Shown here: positions 25,032-38,329 of the stretch, one piece after another | Layout of the letters: every line of letters starts with the position of its first letter | How positions within the stretch are numbered: position 1 is the first letter of the stretch | Assembly (NCBI GenBank): GCA_019722365.1 | Contig: JADFUC010001316.1 | Span: 372,001-436,000 of the forward strand | Source of the DNA: Lithospermum erythrorhizon | Taxonomy: Eukaryota; Streptophyta; Magnoliopsida; Boraginales; Boraginaceae | DNA length: 64,000 nucleotides | Reading direction: 5' to 3' | The notes under the pieces: model-generated | Database searches by the model: none | What the model saw: the letters and a program-made list of their open reading frames with translations, nothing else | What the model was told of the DNA's origin: nothing | Translations under genes and position numbers: made by a program

Positions 25032-26754
25032 TTAAATTAAAGGACTGTTGATAAGCCCCTGCCAAGTTGATGAACTAAATCCATTCCAGCTTTGCTTTCC
25101 AACAGAATCAAGATCAGTAGCAGCCATGTTAGCATCTCCACCATTAATCTGCCATGGAAATCCCCAAAGAATCCTGTTGCTGTTTTGGTCACCTTCTTGC
25201 TTAACTGAGGCACTTCTTGCATTTTCATAAGCCAATCCTCCTGTTGCATTATTGATTCCAAGACCCCCATTTTCAAAGTGACCTATTTGCCCATGATTGT
25301 TACTCATATTTCCATTGTAAAAGTTGTTCCCAAATCCATTTGGTGTTTCAAAAAATCCACTTCTGAGTGAATCAAAGAGACCATTCCCACTAGATAAAGG
25401 AGATGGATTAACACTTAGGTTATTATTATTGTTACCCATCATTGAAAATTCATAATCATCAAACAGCATTTGACCATTATGTTGCTTTTGTTGAAGCCTA
25501 GCAAAAGCAACACTTAGATCACTAGAATAATTATCATAAGACAATGTTGGGGTAAGTGAGGAGAGAAATGGGTTGGAATCATTGTTTGTTAATGTTGGAT
25601 TTTCTTGGGTTCTTTTTGATGATGATCTTTTGTTTTTTCTACATCCACCTCCAACTGGGACATTTCTAAGTGTTCCCCCCTTTGTCCAATACCTTCTACA
25701 AGATTTGCAAAAGTATCTTGGTTGAGTGAGACTATAGTTGTTGTAGTAACAGAATTTTGTGTTGATGGAATCACATCTTGGACATTTCATGCCTTGTTCA
25801 GCTGGCCTTGCTTTCTTCTCTTGTTGGGGGTTTGTGCACACCAACATGCTTTCTAGGGTTTGAGAAGACATTTCCTGTGTAACAAATTAAATCAAATGGG
25901 GAAAAACTATTAGAATTAAGAATTAATTAAAACATGTGAAAAATCATAATAATGTGAGAGTGACATCTATGTGCATTAAAGGAATATATACTACGGAATA
26001 ATAAATAAAGAATAGTTCGAGGTGTTTATCCATTTTTTGAGATCTCATCAAAATCCTTAAACAAGAGTTAGTACTCCAAATAATGAATGGTATATCTTCT
26101 TTTATCATATACTTTCTAAGTATTGAGAAGATTCGAATTGAAGGAAATATATCTCTTCTTTAATTATTAGAACAATGGAAGACTACAAAACCAAGAGCAA
26201 GATCACCCCTTAAAAATTTCTCCAGCTAGAGCAATTTTATAACTTTTTTTATTAATGATAATCTAGTTCATTTATCAAGTTTAACAACAACCATTTCAAA
26301 AGGCACATACATACACTTAAAACGTCAATTAACTAATAAATTTATATATGAATTAGGTAGTGGTTGATGAATATATATCAACAATTGTTAAACACTAAAC
26401 TATAGAATTGGTCTCTAGTAGAAACTGTTTCATCATCACTTTGCACATTTTATCTAAGCTAGATTTAAGTGATGATTGGAAATCTAGTTACATATATATA
26501 GAGCTATTGATTTCATATAATAAAACTCAAAACACATACAATTCATTTCACAACAATTAATAATTTGTTTATTCATCATTTTTATCTACTGAAATTTAGA
26601 GCCAATATATGACCAACAAACAAAAACTAAGAAACAACAACCATATAAAAGAAACATGACACAAAGAGACCATCTTTATTTTGTTATGCTCCTATAAATT
26701 ATCATCTCTCATTATTATTACCTGTTGATGATGATGGGTACTCGAAGGATCCAT
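25032..26754 (-). CDS. Dof zinc finger transcription factor
   Basis: Dof proteins are plant-specific nuclear factors that bind AAAG sites. Two exons: 26754-26722 ([11 protein letters not shown]) and 25874-25032, joined at CAG|GTAATA...ACAG|GAAATG, giving 291 aa. The Dof finger CX2CX21CX2C uses Cys42, 45, 67 and 70, with the invariant [19 protein letters not shown] and [21 protein letters not shown] basic KNKRSSSKR follows, probably a nuclear signal. The remainder is Asn/Ser/Gly-rich and ends in [10 protein letters not shown], a tail seen in one Dof subgroup. The two-exon layout with a tiny first exon is usual for many Dof genes. Starting at the exon 2 ATG is an alternative that would keep the whole DNA-binding domain. 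Confidence 0.93.
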
Positions 26755-26759
26755 TTCGT

Positions 26760-29700
26760 GATGAACTTATTATATTATGCCAAGACTTTACTTAGCTAGG
26801 ATGGATCAATTCAAAAGCAATTTTAATTTTTCAGCTAATGCTTAAACTTTAATTTGGCCTTTGCTCGAGGAGAAATGAAGATGGGTTGAGGAAAGAGCAA
26901 AAAGATGAACAAAAACAAGAAGGCAAAGAAGAGAATGGCACTAGTTTAAAAGAAAGTATGTGAGTATATATAGATAGAGAATGAAATATACGATAAATAA
27001 TAATGTGGGGGGAGGGAGCCAGGTTAACATATTAGTATTTTATTAAATTCTTGTTTGTTGGATGTGTAATGATTACTATTAGTACCGGGACGTGTGTTTT
27101 GATTGGATTTGAGTATTTAGAAGTGGAAAACTAGATGTAAGTTTTTTAAACAAAATTTCATTAATTTTTACATATTCACTTGATTGGATTTTTTTTCTAA
27201 AAAAATAATAGTTGATGATTTGATATCATATAAGTCATAACGTCAAATCAAATTGTAATTTGATTTTAATTGTATGTTTAGAGTTGAACTTGTAATTAAT
27301 CAAATAAATTATTTATGTAAATGTGAATTATTGATCTCAATCGAATGAAACTGTTAAATGGTGGAATAATAAAGATATTAGAATGATTCGTCAAAAAATA
27401 TACTCCGTTCGTAATAACATTCCTAATAATTATAAGCATGGAACGAGAAGAGGGGACACTCTTCTGGAGATCAGAGCAGCACTTTATTGTCATGCTCCAC
27501 CGTACCGGAAGCACCAGTCCACCAACACAGTTGTGTGTGCTTTAATTTACTGCCACTGAGCTGGTCCAACATTTATTTGAACATTTTAACAGGCTAATGT
27601 TCGAATAGTCTTCATCACCAATTGCTCATGTTGCTTCACTTGGAGTACGTTCGTGATAGATACATTCATAGCTATGCTACTAGCCTCTTTCTATTCCTAA
27701 ATACCATCAATCTATTTTGGTACAACTTGAGAGTTGGGATAGGTAGTTTGCCTCTACCATAAATGGTTCGAGAAATTATCAAATAAGTTTTAAAGTATAT
27801 CCAAATATATATCCAACTATATGTATATTGAAAAGTCATGTTTATTTTTGAAGTGAATTTTAATCATGAAGATTATGAGTTCGATTCACAAACCAGCACG
27901 TACTTTTCTTGGTTAAAACTTTGTCATGGGAAACTACTTAGTGTGATTTCACACATTGTCGTGTTTTGCGGTATTACGTCAATTTCCAATTCTACCGTCG
28001 TGCGCCGATGAATAGCGATTGTGATTTTCCCAATACAAAAGAAACCATGTTTTACAATGGCATCCTTCTATGAAAGCTAGCATCTATTAATTTTCGGATA
28101 ATTGTATTGTATGTGGTCAAGTATCAATGTAACTGGTCAAATTTTACTATTGTTCATTTTAGTTGCTTTTATATTTATAAATTAGTTAAGAAAATTTTAA
28201 TTGAAGTATCAATTCATTTATCATACATCGATTTTTTTTAAATGTCGCATCATGTATGTCATTCATAAAGGCATCGTATTATAGAATATATATTTTTTTT
28301 TATAGAAATACCGGTAGGATCCATTTATCAAAATCAAATAACCAAAGAGAGAGTCAAAATTGAAGAACTCAAATTCTATCAATATCTAAGGGACATTCTT
28401 ATTATAAAATAAAAACTAAATGAAGTGCACATGCAATCCACAATCAATCAATCAAATAAATATCCCACTCAAAAAATAATTGATTGTGTGTGGGTTTTCT
28501 TCATTTTTTAATTTATCAAGGATAGAGAGCCATGCAATTTAAGGACCAAGATTGTAGGGAAGTGGGAATGAAAATCTTTGTCATGCAACCGAACATATAT
28601 TCCAAAGATGTCTTAATCTGATATGGACACATTATCCTATAATAGAGTCAAGAATGTTACGGGGGTATATATCTCATAAACAAACAATGATCGATTCCAC
28701 TCAGATTGTTTTTGGATCTTATGACAATCACAACGCCATTGAATTAATTTGCCTCCTCCAGAATCTTAAAAATGAAATCATACCGCAAAAAGTCCGAAAG
28801 GAAAATCCATTTCATAGAGGACAAATAAATTTCGAAGGTACATATTCTTTGAAGAGTACTAATAGTACTAGTCTTGTTTGAATGTTCGATTTATTGACAC
28901 TTAAGTTTATACTACCAATATCTTAATTTATGAATAATCATTTACGGAGTATCTAATTTTGTTTTAACATTATTGAACAACTTAAAATAATCCAATTTGA
29001 AGGATTATTTTGTGGATTTATTGATCATCGTTTGGTGAACGAACGTAACTTCATAAGTTTTTAAAAATGAAAGAAATAATTACTAATTTACTTCTATTGG
29101 TGGCGATACACAAATTTAGTAGAGTAAATAAAGTTAAAGCATTTTAATGTACTAGAAATATATTACGTGCGTTGTACGTGATCATTATTTTTCGTTAATT
29201 ATTTTCTTGGTTAATCAAATTTATTTCTAATAGTTTGTAAATATTTTTCTTTTGCTTAGTTCAATTTTGAAGCTCTAATTTTGGTTAATATGATTATAAT
29301 AGATTTCCTATATATATATAATGCTTGATATGATCCATGATATATTTATACGTATAATTAACAAATGTTATATTGTAGGAAAAAATAATAACACTTTTAA
29401 TTATAATAAGGAAAAACATTTGAAATTAGTTTTCCAAAATAAATAATTAAAAATACATGGGTGTAAACGTATTCCTTGCTTTTATTGATCTTGTTTTTTA
29501 ATAACGTAATCTGTTATGATCTTTTTATCATTGTTCTTAGTTTGTGTTTGTGTTATATTTCGTCTATTGTTGGATACTCGCTTTTTTTTTGCATTTCTAA
29601 GTCTTTTACATGTTTTAGTTTGACTTCATAACTTATTCAGCAGCTTGTAGATTCTTGAGAATCAATATTGTCTTTCTTAGACATATTGTCATTTCTTGAA

Positions 29701-31700
29701 ATAAGTTATATACTCCCCATAAACAAGATTACTTAAGTTGTGAAATTTGTCACGTTTATCTAATTTTGTTCTTACAAATTTGATGATGTGGTTGGTGTTA
29801 TTAAATGACATACACTTTGGTTGAGAGTTTGGCATACACTACTTATCGATTGTGCATATTATATCGGCGATTTCTAATATATGTTGTTGATGCTGTCAAA
29901 TGTACAAGTGAATATAAGTGTGTCTTTGGCTAGCAGCTGCCTATACACTTAAGACAATATATGGATATTAATTAAGTCGATTATTTATTTATTTATGTAT
30001 GGATAAAAATAAATAAATTATGTAGGGATAATTTGAAATGTTATATGGCAAGGTTTATGTTTATAAAAATCAAGAAAATACCCGATTAAGAGTTTTAATA
30101 ATTATAACTAATCTGAAACACACCATTTTGTTATAATATATGAGTCATATAATATACTTTTCAAAATAATAATTTATGTGGTCATTATCATATTTTTTTG
30201 GATATTTCTTTTCTTATTGCATTCGAAGAAATAAAGTATGTGTACTAAGGAAAAGAAAATATTCATACACAAATATTTAAATTTACTACTTTTAACTTTT
30301 CATGGCAATACTTGATAAGTATATAAAGTTTTTTATAGGATTAGGGATGATAGTATATAATGCTTTTATATAGGAGTAAGGATTTTTGAAGTTCATTATT
30401 TTATATGTCATAATTATAAATGTCTATATATTTATTAAATTTTATTTGAATATTTGGGAAAATAATTTTGTATATTCTTTGTTGAAGTTATCTAAAACAA
30501 TCGCATTATGCTTTCACAACCATTCTAGACTACATTCAAAAAGTTCCTTTATACGATTCTATGATTAATTTATCAATTTTTTGTATTTTTGAAATAATTT
30601 TCTAACTAATTTCATTTGTTTTCAATGTATTATAACAAATATATTTCAATTTATAGTTAGTATTACCTTTTAGATTCCAAACTCAAAAAAAGACCTCTTC
30701 TCATCAACCTCAAGTTTTGTATGATGAATGAATGTCAATTTTTGTTTCGATTTCAAGTTCCTTGTAAAATCTGCCAAATATCACTTGTTGATGATGATAT
30801 CAAATTAGATTTGTTATTTACAATCAAATAAGCAACATATCAAATTATACATATAATAGTAAAATAATACAATTGAAAATAATCAATTACAAAAATTATC
30901 TTTAATAATGAATAGGTGGTGGAGTACCTTTTATTTCACACTTATATAGAAACTTGATTGCTATAAATTCTTACCAATCTAAATTTATTTATATATATTG
31001 TATATACACAAAGATGTAAGGAGTAAAAAAATAAATGTAATATAGAAACTTATTTTTATATGTTGCATGTATAAAAAAGTAAGATGGTGCAACTCACAAA
31101 ACTTCATGACTTTAGAATGTATTATGTAATTTTAATGGTAAAAAATTATTGAGTAAGTAAGAGTTATTTGTAATTTTCAAGAGGTGGAAGAGATAAATAA
31201 AATAATGATTTATGTGTAACTCCTAATAAATGAAATAGTGAGAGTTTGCTTCTATAAAGGGGAGTTTAAATTAAAAAAAATTATTGAGTTATTAGTATGA
31301 ATTAAAATTTATGAAGTGGTTAATATTTAATTATTGAGTCTTATTATGTTAATTCTGCATTCTAGTCCTATTTATGAGGGCAATATGATCTTGACAAAAA
31401 TTAAATTTAATACTTAAAATAATAGGGGCCACATTAATTTAAATATAAAATGAGACACTTTTAATAAATAACAACAAAGTAATCATATAAAATATAAAAA
31501 TCGGAGTTATATAGGCTATTCAGACAAAGTTTTATTACTTGAAAAGTAAAATAAATTCATTTGAAAATTGAAATTCTCCTTGCTTTCTTTGGTTCAAAAT
31601 CATTAATCAACTCTTAGGTATTTAATTTCCTCAAAAACTATTCTCGATTGCTATCACCATGACATTAAGTCTTTCCTAGGACATTGAAGAGCAGCGTGTA
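26760..31700. other. Gene-poor AT-rich intergenic DNA
   Basis: No gene, RNA or intact element is recognised. The first part is probably the promoter of the minus-strand Dof gene. A somewhat less AT-rich patch at 27430-27560 has no readable similarity to me. Confidence 0.5.
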
Positions 31701-31754
31701 GGACTTCAACTGTTCAGGTTGAAAAGGCTCGGATTCACAGGTCTACAGCGTGTG

Positions 31755-31940
31755 AAATAGTTTTGGTTGTGTATGCAAATTTTTTGGGTATGCGTTAGGT
31801 ACAGTAAGTATGAGGAATAGTTTTGGTTGTGTATGCTCAGTTTTGACAAATACTTTTGGTTGTTCGTATGCTTTGTTGTTCGTATGAATCTCACAAAACT
31901 TGACAAATACTTTTGGTTGTGTATGCAAATTTTCTTGGTA
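31755..31940 (+). repeat. Imperfect minisatellite, unit containing TTTTGGTTGTGTATGC
   Basis: TTTTGGTTGTGTATGC occurs at 31761, 31821 and 31911, with a variant TTTTGGTTGTTCGTATGC near 31853. TTGACAAATAC precedes two of the copies. Two overlapping minus-strand open frames that look like peptide repeats are simply this minisatellite translated. Confidence 0.8.
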
Positions 31941-32074
31941 ATTCATGTCTTTATAATTTTTTTTAATTTTTTTTTTTTTTAAAAGTGGAATGCTTGTGTA
32001 ATAAACTTAAAAGGAACTACCTTAAAGCCCGGCACTACAAAATGGAAGAAGATATTTACTTTATCCTATGCTTT

Positions 32075-32076
<2 letters not shown>

Positions 32077-32143
<67 letters not shown>
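32077..32143. repeat. (TA)n microsatellite
   Basis: About 33 TA units in an uninterrupted run. The apparent Tyr-Ile repeat open frame across it is an artefact. Confidence 0.95.
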
Positions 32144-32146
<3 letters not shown>

Positions 32147-32199
32147 TTTAATATTGATATAGTATGTCTGAAAGAAGAATTTTATTATTTATGATAGCG

Positions 32200-34050
32200 G
32201 TGAAATAAAATTCTAAATTGTAGGAAAATTCATCAGTGTGTAGGTTTTATCAAATCGAAGAGGATCAACTATCCAAACTATGGATCCTGGCGTTCTTGAT
32301 GGAAGCGACAGTTTGATTTGGATTTAATTGAGCTTAAGATTGACAAAGACTTGATTTGGTTGAACTTAGGTTTGAGCTTGAGCTTGAGCTTGACTGATTT
32401 GAACTTGATTTGATTTGGATGGAATCTGCGGGATGGCGTCGAGTCTTGGTGAGTTGAGGCCCAGTGCGGACTTGGATATGAATTAAAGGCAGGGAGCCTT
32501 AGCGATATTCCGTGTTGGTATGGACTTGATCTTGGGTCTTGGACTTGATCTCCGGTCTACTTCATACTTCTTTGGACTTTGGGTGCTGGACTTGATCTCG
32601 ATCCTGCCGTACTTCTTTGGACTTCTTTACTGACGTTTGCGTGGGACTGCTTTGGACTCCATTTGGTAGGACTTAAATAGTGGATAGCTCTGACCTTGAT
32701 GAGACTTTGGGATTTGGTGCTTAAATGCTTTTAGTAGAGTATGTGGCTTGAGAGGCCAAACATGCTTTGATAAATTTAGTGCCTTGATATGACCGCATGA
32801 TGCAGGATAAGACTCCGAGCCGAGGTTGTATGGGTGATATAGCAGTGTTGAAGCAACGTTGTAACTTTGCTTGTACTCTGATGATGCTTAGCAGGCGATG
32901 TTCTTTGTAGAGTGGGACTTAATGAGATTTAAGCGCATTTGGGACTTAGTGATTTAGGCGCTGCGGGGCTTAGTGAATTTGACTCATGATTTGTTTTTGA
33001 TTCACGTCACTTAGGCTTTTCTTCAGCAGCATAGCAGAACATTTGATGTAGAGTGATGATCGGTGTAGAGGTGGGCGTTGACAGCATTGATTATCACTTG
33101 ATCCAACTAGTTGAGAAGCGCTAGCGGCGTGTTTCACTGGGAATCCAAATATGGGGTGACAGCTGGGTTATTTCACATATCTAGGATTTGATGAATCAAA
33201 CATATTCTTGGTGTTCATCCAAGTTTGTGAATAATTAGGGTTATATAGGCATGCTGAATATTCGGGCGTTCTTGAGGCACTACGTCAAATTCTCATCGGA
33301 TTTTGTAGACTTGAAGGATTATTGCGTTTGTGCAATAATCCTTAATTTTAGGCGCCTATTATGGCCACCTAGATGTTTTCCGGCCACCACATGGTGTTCC
33401 TGCTGGCAGTCTTCAAAGATTTAACTTAGAAATTTTAGAGATCATTCTACGATTGGCGGTTTGATTAACTTGATTGAATGTGGATGATTGTGTCGGCCAA
33501 ATGGGGGTATTTATAGGTTTCTGGGCCTCGAATGCTTGCCGATTGGCGGTTGATTTGGTGGATCGCGTCTTGTGGTTAATTTAAAGCCCGAATCACGGGC
33601 GTCGGATATTGGAATTACTTGATGACGAAATATGGCTGGTAGGCGCCTCTTTTTGATTAAAGAAGGTTTCGGGTGCTTTTAAAATTCAGCATTATTTTAT
33701 TATTGACTGTGAGTCTTTATTTAAACCTCTGGGTTTATGATTCTTCATTCGAGCCACGTGGCTTTCGGAAGGTCCGTTCGGCGAGGTTTGATCAATAAAA
33801 TTAGGGTTTTGAGCGCAATTTTTATACGGCGACTAATCTTGAAATTTGTTTTACCGAGAGCGCCCTATTTAGGAGTTCAAACTTTAGGGGTTAATTAATG
33901 GCAAAGCCTTGTGCTTTGAGCAGATTAACTCCATGGCTTGATTCTGGGAACCCTCGTTCGTTCGAGGGTTCGATTTGGTTAAGTTTGGCAGGAACCTAAT
34001 TAGCGCGTGGCGTTTTTAGTGGTTGTGTAATTAAGCTTGATTAATTAAAT
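32200..34050. other. GC-richer unidentified segment, possible remnant of a retroelement
   Basis: Base composition is clearly less AT-rich than its flanks and no protein family is readable in any frame. Imperfect GACTTGATCT repeats (32518-32640) and a GAGCTT triplet repeat (about 32372-32392) occur at one side. A perfect 12-bp inverted repeat with a 6-nt loop lies at 33314-33343 and a perfect 9-bp one at 33948-33971. On the minus strand CCTATAAATACC (TATA core 33508-33515) is followed by a CA-rich, initiator-like stretch, as in plant promoters and LTRs. I could find neither paired LTRs, a primer-binding site nor a polyprotein, so the identity is open. Confidence 0.35.
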
Positions 34051-35093
34051 GTGATCGATTTAATTATTTTTGATAAATTTTGATATATCTGATGACCATT
34101 ATTTGCATAAAGCTGTTTAATGATTTGTTCATTTCATTTTTTTATAATAACACTACATTATTTTGAATACAATTTTATAATGAAATATTTCATTTAAACT
34201 AATACTCCATATTCATCGGGATAAACCGAAAGGGGTCCATCTTAATCTAATGGTATTATTAGAAGGAAACATAGGGGGCCATTGAATACAAGGACGATTT
34301 ATTGATGAGTGAAGATAGTTGACCAGTCAAAATGTGTGAACACTAGATAATTGTGAAAGTAAGACGCACTGGAGATTGCGCCTGCTCTGCCTTATCTGTA
34401 CATGTCATCATCAGAGAAGCAAAGAATCAAAACATTCCCACTCTCAAATATTCTTCTACTTCTCCTTCTCCTTCATATAACTGACAAAACATCTAACTTA
34501 TTCTATGACTCATATATACCTATGTATGACCATAATAAAGATTTTTTATGAAATTCTAAGATCTTGTATCTTTTCTATCTCAAAAGAAGTGTGAAATTGT
34601 TACACTAGAGGTCTCTTGAGGTCCTCGTCTAAAATTTCACGGAGCAGGTGAATTACTGGATATTTTCCAACTAGTCAGGAACAAGATCTTCATTTAAATC
34701 ACTTCTAAAATCTTATATCTTTTATATCTCGAATTGCACGTCGCATGCCTAGGAATAATTTGCCTTATTCTTAATTATATATTGTGTATGTGTATTGAAA
34801 GACGACTTTATTCTCTATGTCACAAAATAAGATCTCCTAAGATATTTATAATAAAGTTTTCGTTTATATGACCAACTATTAATATAATCTGGTTTTTGGT
34901 TGTAATCCCTATTCATTTTTAATGAAAATCAGGTTTGATGAGTTGGTTTTCGGACAAAGGATCAAAATTTGCACAATACACGATAAAAGATGCATGAATT
35001 GTGAACTTTATTTGCATGACGATTTATATAGTTGAGTTGTACCACAAAGTTTCTGAATATTTTCCCAAAGTGAAGCGACCAAATATATTACAC

Positions 35094-35752
35094 TAGGATG
35101 TTTTCGATTCAGTTCGATCTGGTTTTTTTTTTAATTTTGTTTGTGTGAAACTGATTATATTGGTTTTTTAAATACACAAACTATTTGATTCGAAATTAAT
35201 TCGTTTGAATTAGTTCGGTTGATGTCGGTTTAAATGCTTGGTGATTCAGTTAGGTCGACTTTATAATAATAGTATAATATAAAGTTAAGTGATTTGAAAT
35301 TAAAATAAAGTATCGCTAAATTTCAATACATTACACCAAGCCATGATATAACCGTAGATAGTCTTCAGTGATGCTTATTAGCTTATTACTAATTATTTAA
35401 AACACTATATCTACTTAAGCAGTTACTTACATATGCATAATAACATTAATTACTAACAAATACTTCCAAATATTCATAAAATACATGCTTTCAAACTAAA
35501 ATAGAGTACTCATATGATTTCAAACTAAATAGTTATAAACTAAAAATATCACAAATATAAATATTTTAGTGAAAATATATATACTCGGTTCGGTTCGGTT
35601 TGGTTTATGCTGAAACCGGAACCGATTAATTTTTGTCAGTTTAATTTTTTTTTCGCTACCAGATTTCAGTTCGGTCTCATTTTTCCAATGTCGGTAAAAA
35701 TTGATTTGATTCGATCGGTTTTTCGATTTGTTTGGAACCGATAACATCCCTA
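35094..35752. mobile_element. hAT-like non-autonomous DNA transposon, 659 bp
   Basis: The left end TAGGATGTTTTCGATTC and the right end (reverse complement TAGGGATGTTATCGGTTC) form an imperfect terminal inverted repeat of the TAGGGRTGT type seen in plant hAT elements. The element is flanked by TATTACAC (35086-35093) and TATCACAC (35753-35760), an 8-bp target-site duplication with one mismatch; 8 bp is the hAT hallmark. The interior is rich in GGTTCGGTT/AACCGAACC-like repeats and encodes no transposase, so it would need one supplied in trans. Confidence 0.7.
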
Positions 35753-37332
35753 TATCACACTGCCTTCTTGCTTTGTTCTCGTTAAGCTAATGTAATGGAG
35801 TATGGTTCGTCTACTATACCTCAGGATCGGAGAATGTGAAAACTTGAGATTTGTCATTTCTGACATACAAGAGTATAATCTTCCCAGATAATTCATATTT
35901 AACAATGATGACACAATATAATTGTATAAGTGACAAAAATAATATGACTATACGAGTATCTATGATATGATGATATATATATGGAGATGTGATCCAACTT
36001 GAAAGAAATCTCACGAAACATATCTATACATTTTGGAGTGAGAATTTATATTTTTCACCGAAATCTAAACACTTACAAAAAATTAACCGAAACATTAAAT
36101 TCCAATTCAATGCCTTCGAGTATAAGTATTAGTAGTGTGAACCTGTCCTCAAGATTGCCAACTACCCAATTGGACTATAATAAACAACATATCTGTGGGA
36201 TCCTGTGAATAGGTTAGAATAGGTTTCTGAGTTATGAAGCAATAATAACTATTAGGGGGTAATGGAGAACTAGGGTAGCCATAGATTGGACAATAATGAT
36301 ATCCTAGTGGCACATATGCTAGTCTTATTAAATAATACTCCAATCCATTGATACCTATCAGTATGAGTATTAAGAAAATAGGAGTATTATTGTATTCACT
36401 ATGGTGAAATCGAATTATATTTGAATTAAAGTGGTCACATTGTCAAACATTCTAAACTTCTATGTCACTCAAACTACTCAATTAAGAAACATTTTGTTGG
36501 ACATTTGTTGACAGTTGTTTTCACCAATCATTTACCGTTACAAATTAAATAAACAGAAAATTGCACGATGACAAAACTAGGCTAATAAGAGCATTAGAAC
36601 GTTAAGTTAAGCTCACCTACATTTATCCTTTAACTTTGCTTACTTTTGACCATATCAATTCATTACTTGAGTTTTCATCATTATTTTCCCCATCAATATT
36701 AGTATGTAACCGAGAATTATCCTTGTATCAAATACAAACTTTGAAACTATTTATAAACAAGTTTTTAACTTCCAAAATATTATTATGCCAATACATATGC
36801 TATAGATAATAGTAGATTAAGTTTTGATTTTTATCAAATTTTAGAAATCGTTTGCATGATGAACTCTATACAAAGTGATTGGTCAATTGAGAGTGGGGTC
36901 TATGTATGATTCCATTTGTCTTCACAAAAACATAGCTAGCTAACGAATATTGCAAACTTCCAGGAAGAGAGAAGAAAACAACGACATATGAGATTAGATC
37001 ATTCTCAGTGCGCTGCTTGAGGTCCCTATACAATTTACTTGTCTCCAATGCCAAGTAAAGAATACAGTGCTAACAAAAACCAAAAAATAATTGAGTGCTA
37101 TGATTGGTATAAGCCCACTTAATTGCTCCTGCTTAACCAACAAAATGCCCATGTCCAAATTAGATGAGGCCTTAAACAACTTTGAACTTATCGGGGGGCA
37201 TTTTTCAAATAAGCCCCCTTCTCTAGATATATATACTTGAGTCCATATCCAAATAAACTTTGCATTTTTTACTTAATTGTGTCCCTCATTTGTTAATATC
37301 GTTGACCACATTAAATCCAAAATAATACCATC

Positions 37333-37596
37333 TACTCCCTCCGACCTTCATCCCTAAAAACGGTTATATTTTCGATTTTTTATGAATCGGGATTTTTTTT
37401 AATGAATTCAAATATACCTTTAATGCTATATATATTGTTGAAAAAATATCAATATGTAGTATTATCATATTCTTTTTACTATTAACTTGATAATTTTAAT
37501 TCAAATAAAAGTTTTGAATGTCAATCGACATCGTAAAATTTATTAATATTTAATCACGAAATTGAAATGCGACAATCTTTTTAAGTAAAGGTAGTA
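37333..37596. mobile_element. Degenerate Stowaway-like MITE
   Basis: It begins TACTCCCTCCGACC, the typical Stowaway terminus, and ends near GGTAGTA, whose complement TACTACC is a poor match. TA dinucleotides flank both ends. There is no coding capacity. The right end is weakly supported. Confidence 0.4.
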
Positions 37597-38329
37597 CGTA
37601 ATTTAGACATGAAAAGGGAAGAGATTGGATATATATAATGCATAAGTCCTTAAATAAGCATAAAACTAAAAATGTAATGATCTTATAATTGAAGTTCACA
37701 TGTATGTATAGCTCATATCTTACACTATTGAAATGTTTAAATTTAAAAATTATGAATTAGTCGGATATATAACCCGATACCCGCTCATTACTCGAGCAAA
37801 AATTAATTCTATGTCCGCTGACCTACATACAAGTCCAATCCGATTTAATTATAATGAAACAATCAAATAATTATCGACTCGATAAAGTATCTACCTGAAT
37901 TACTCACCCACTCAAATCCAATTCGATAAAATTACTACCGAGCCTACCATCACCATCTAAAAACATTAAATTTTCGTTGCAATTAAAGTTACCCTAGTTG
38001 TTAAGTAATTGTCGTTGACTTTTAATTTGTTGTTTTTCTCCTATTTATTAATAAATAATTAATTAGTCAGCTCTATGAAAGAAACTCACCAAACAGGCCC
38101 CAACAAAATTCAACTAATTTATTTTCCAATTTCCACATTTTCACCTTTCCTTAATCACAAAAACACCAAAAATGAAAAAAAAAAATCCAATAATGAAACT
38201 GGACAATTAAATTGAAACATCAAAATCTATATTTCCCCTCTACTTATCATCAGATCTGAAAACATCATAATATTATTTGTGTATATATACATTTAATTTT
38301 TGGGCGTGTTTGGTTGATTGATAAAAAAA

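Larger units (their letters stand above)
34051..38320. other. AT-rich intergenic DNA upstream of the V-ATPase gene, with inserted elements
   Basis: No gene recognised. It holds a hAT-like non-autonomous element (35094-35752) and a degenerate Stowaway-like MITE (about 37333-37596). Minus-strand open frames at 36866-37179 have no motif. The last few hundred bases should contain the V-ATPase promoter. Confidence 0.5.

Noticed and set aside
31706..31946. Minus-strand open frames with repeated HNQNY/TQPKVF peptides
   Set aside because: The peptide repeats come from the DNA minisatellite; no start context, codon bias or family supports a gene.
31985..32194. Open frame with a Tyr-Ile repeat
   Set aside because: It is the (TA)n tract read as codons.
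32200..34050. Possible pararetrovirus or gypsy polyprotein
   Set aside because: No reverse transcriptase, protease, integrase or zinc knuckle could be read in any frame.
36866..37179. Two minus-strand open frames with hydrophobic stretches
   Set aside because: No recognisable motif, they overlap in different frames, and composition is ordinary for the region.
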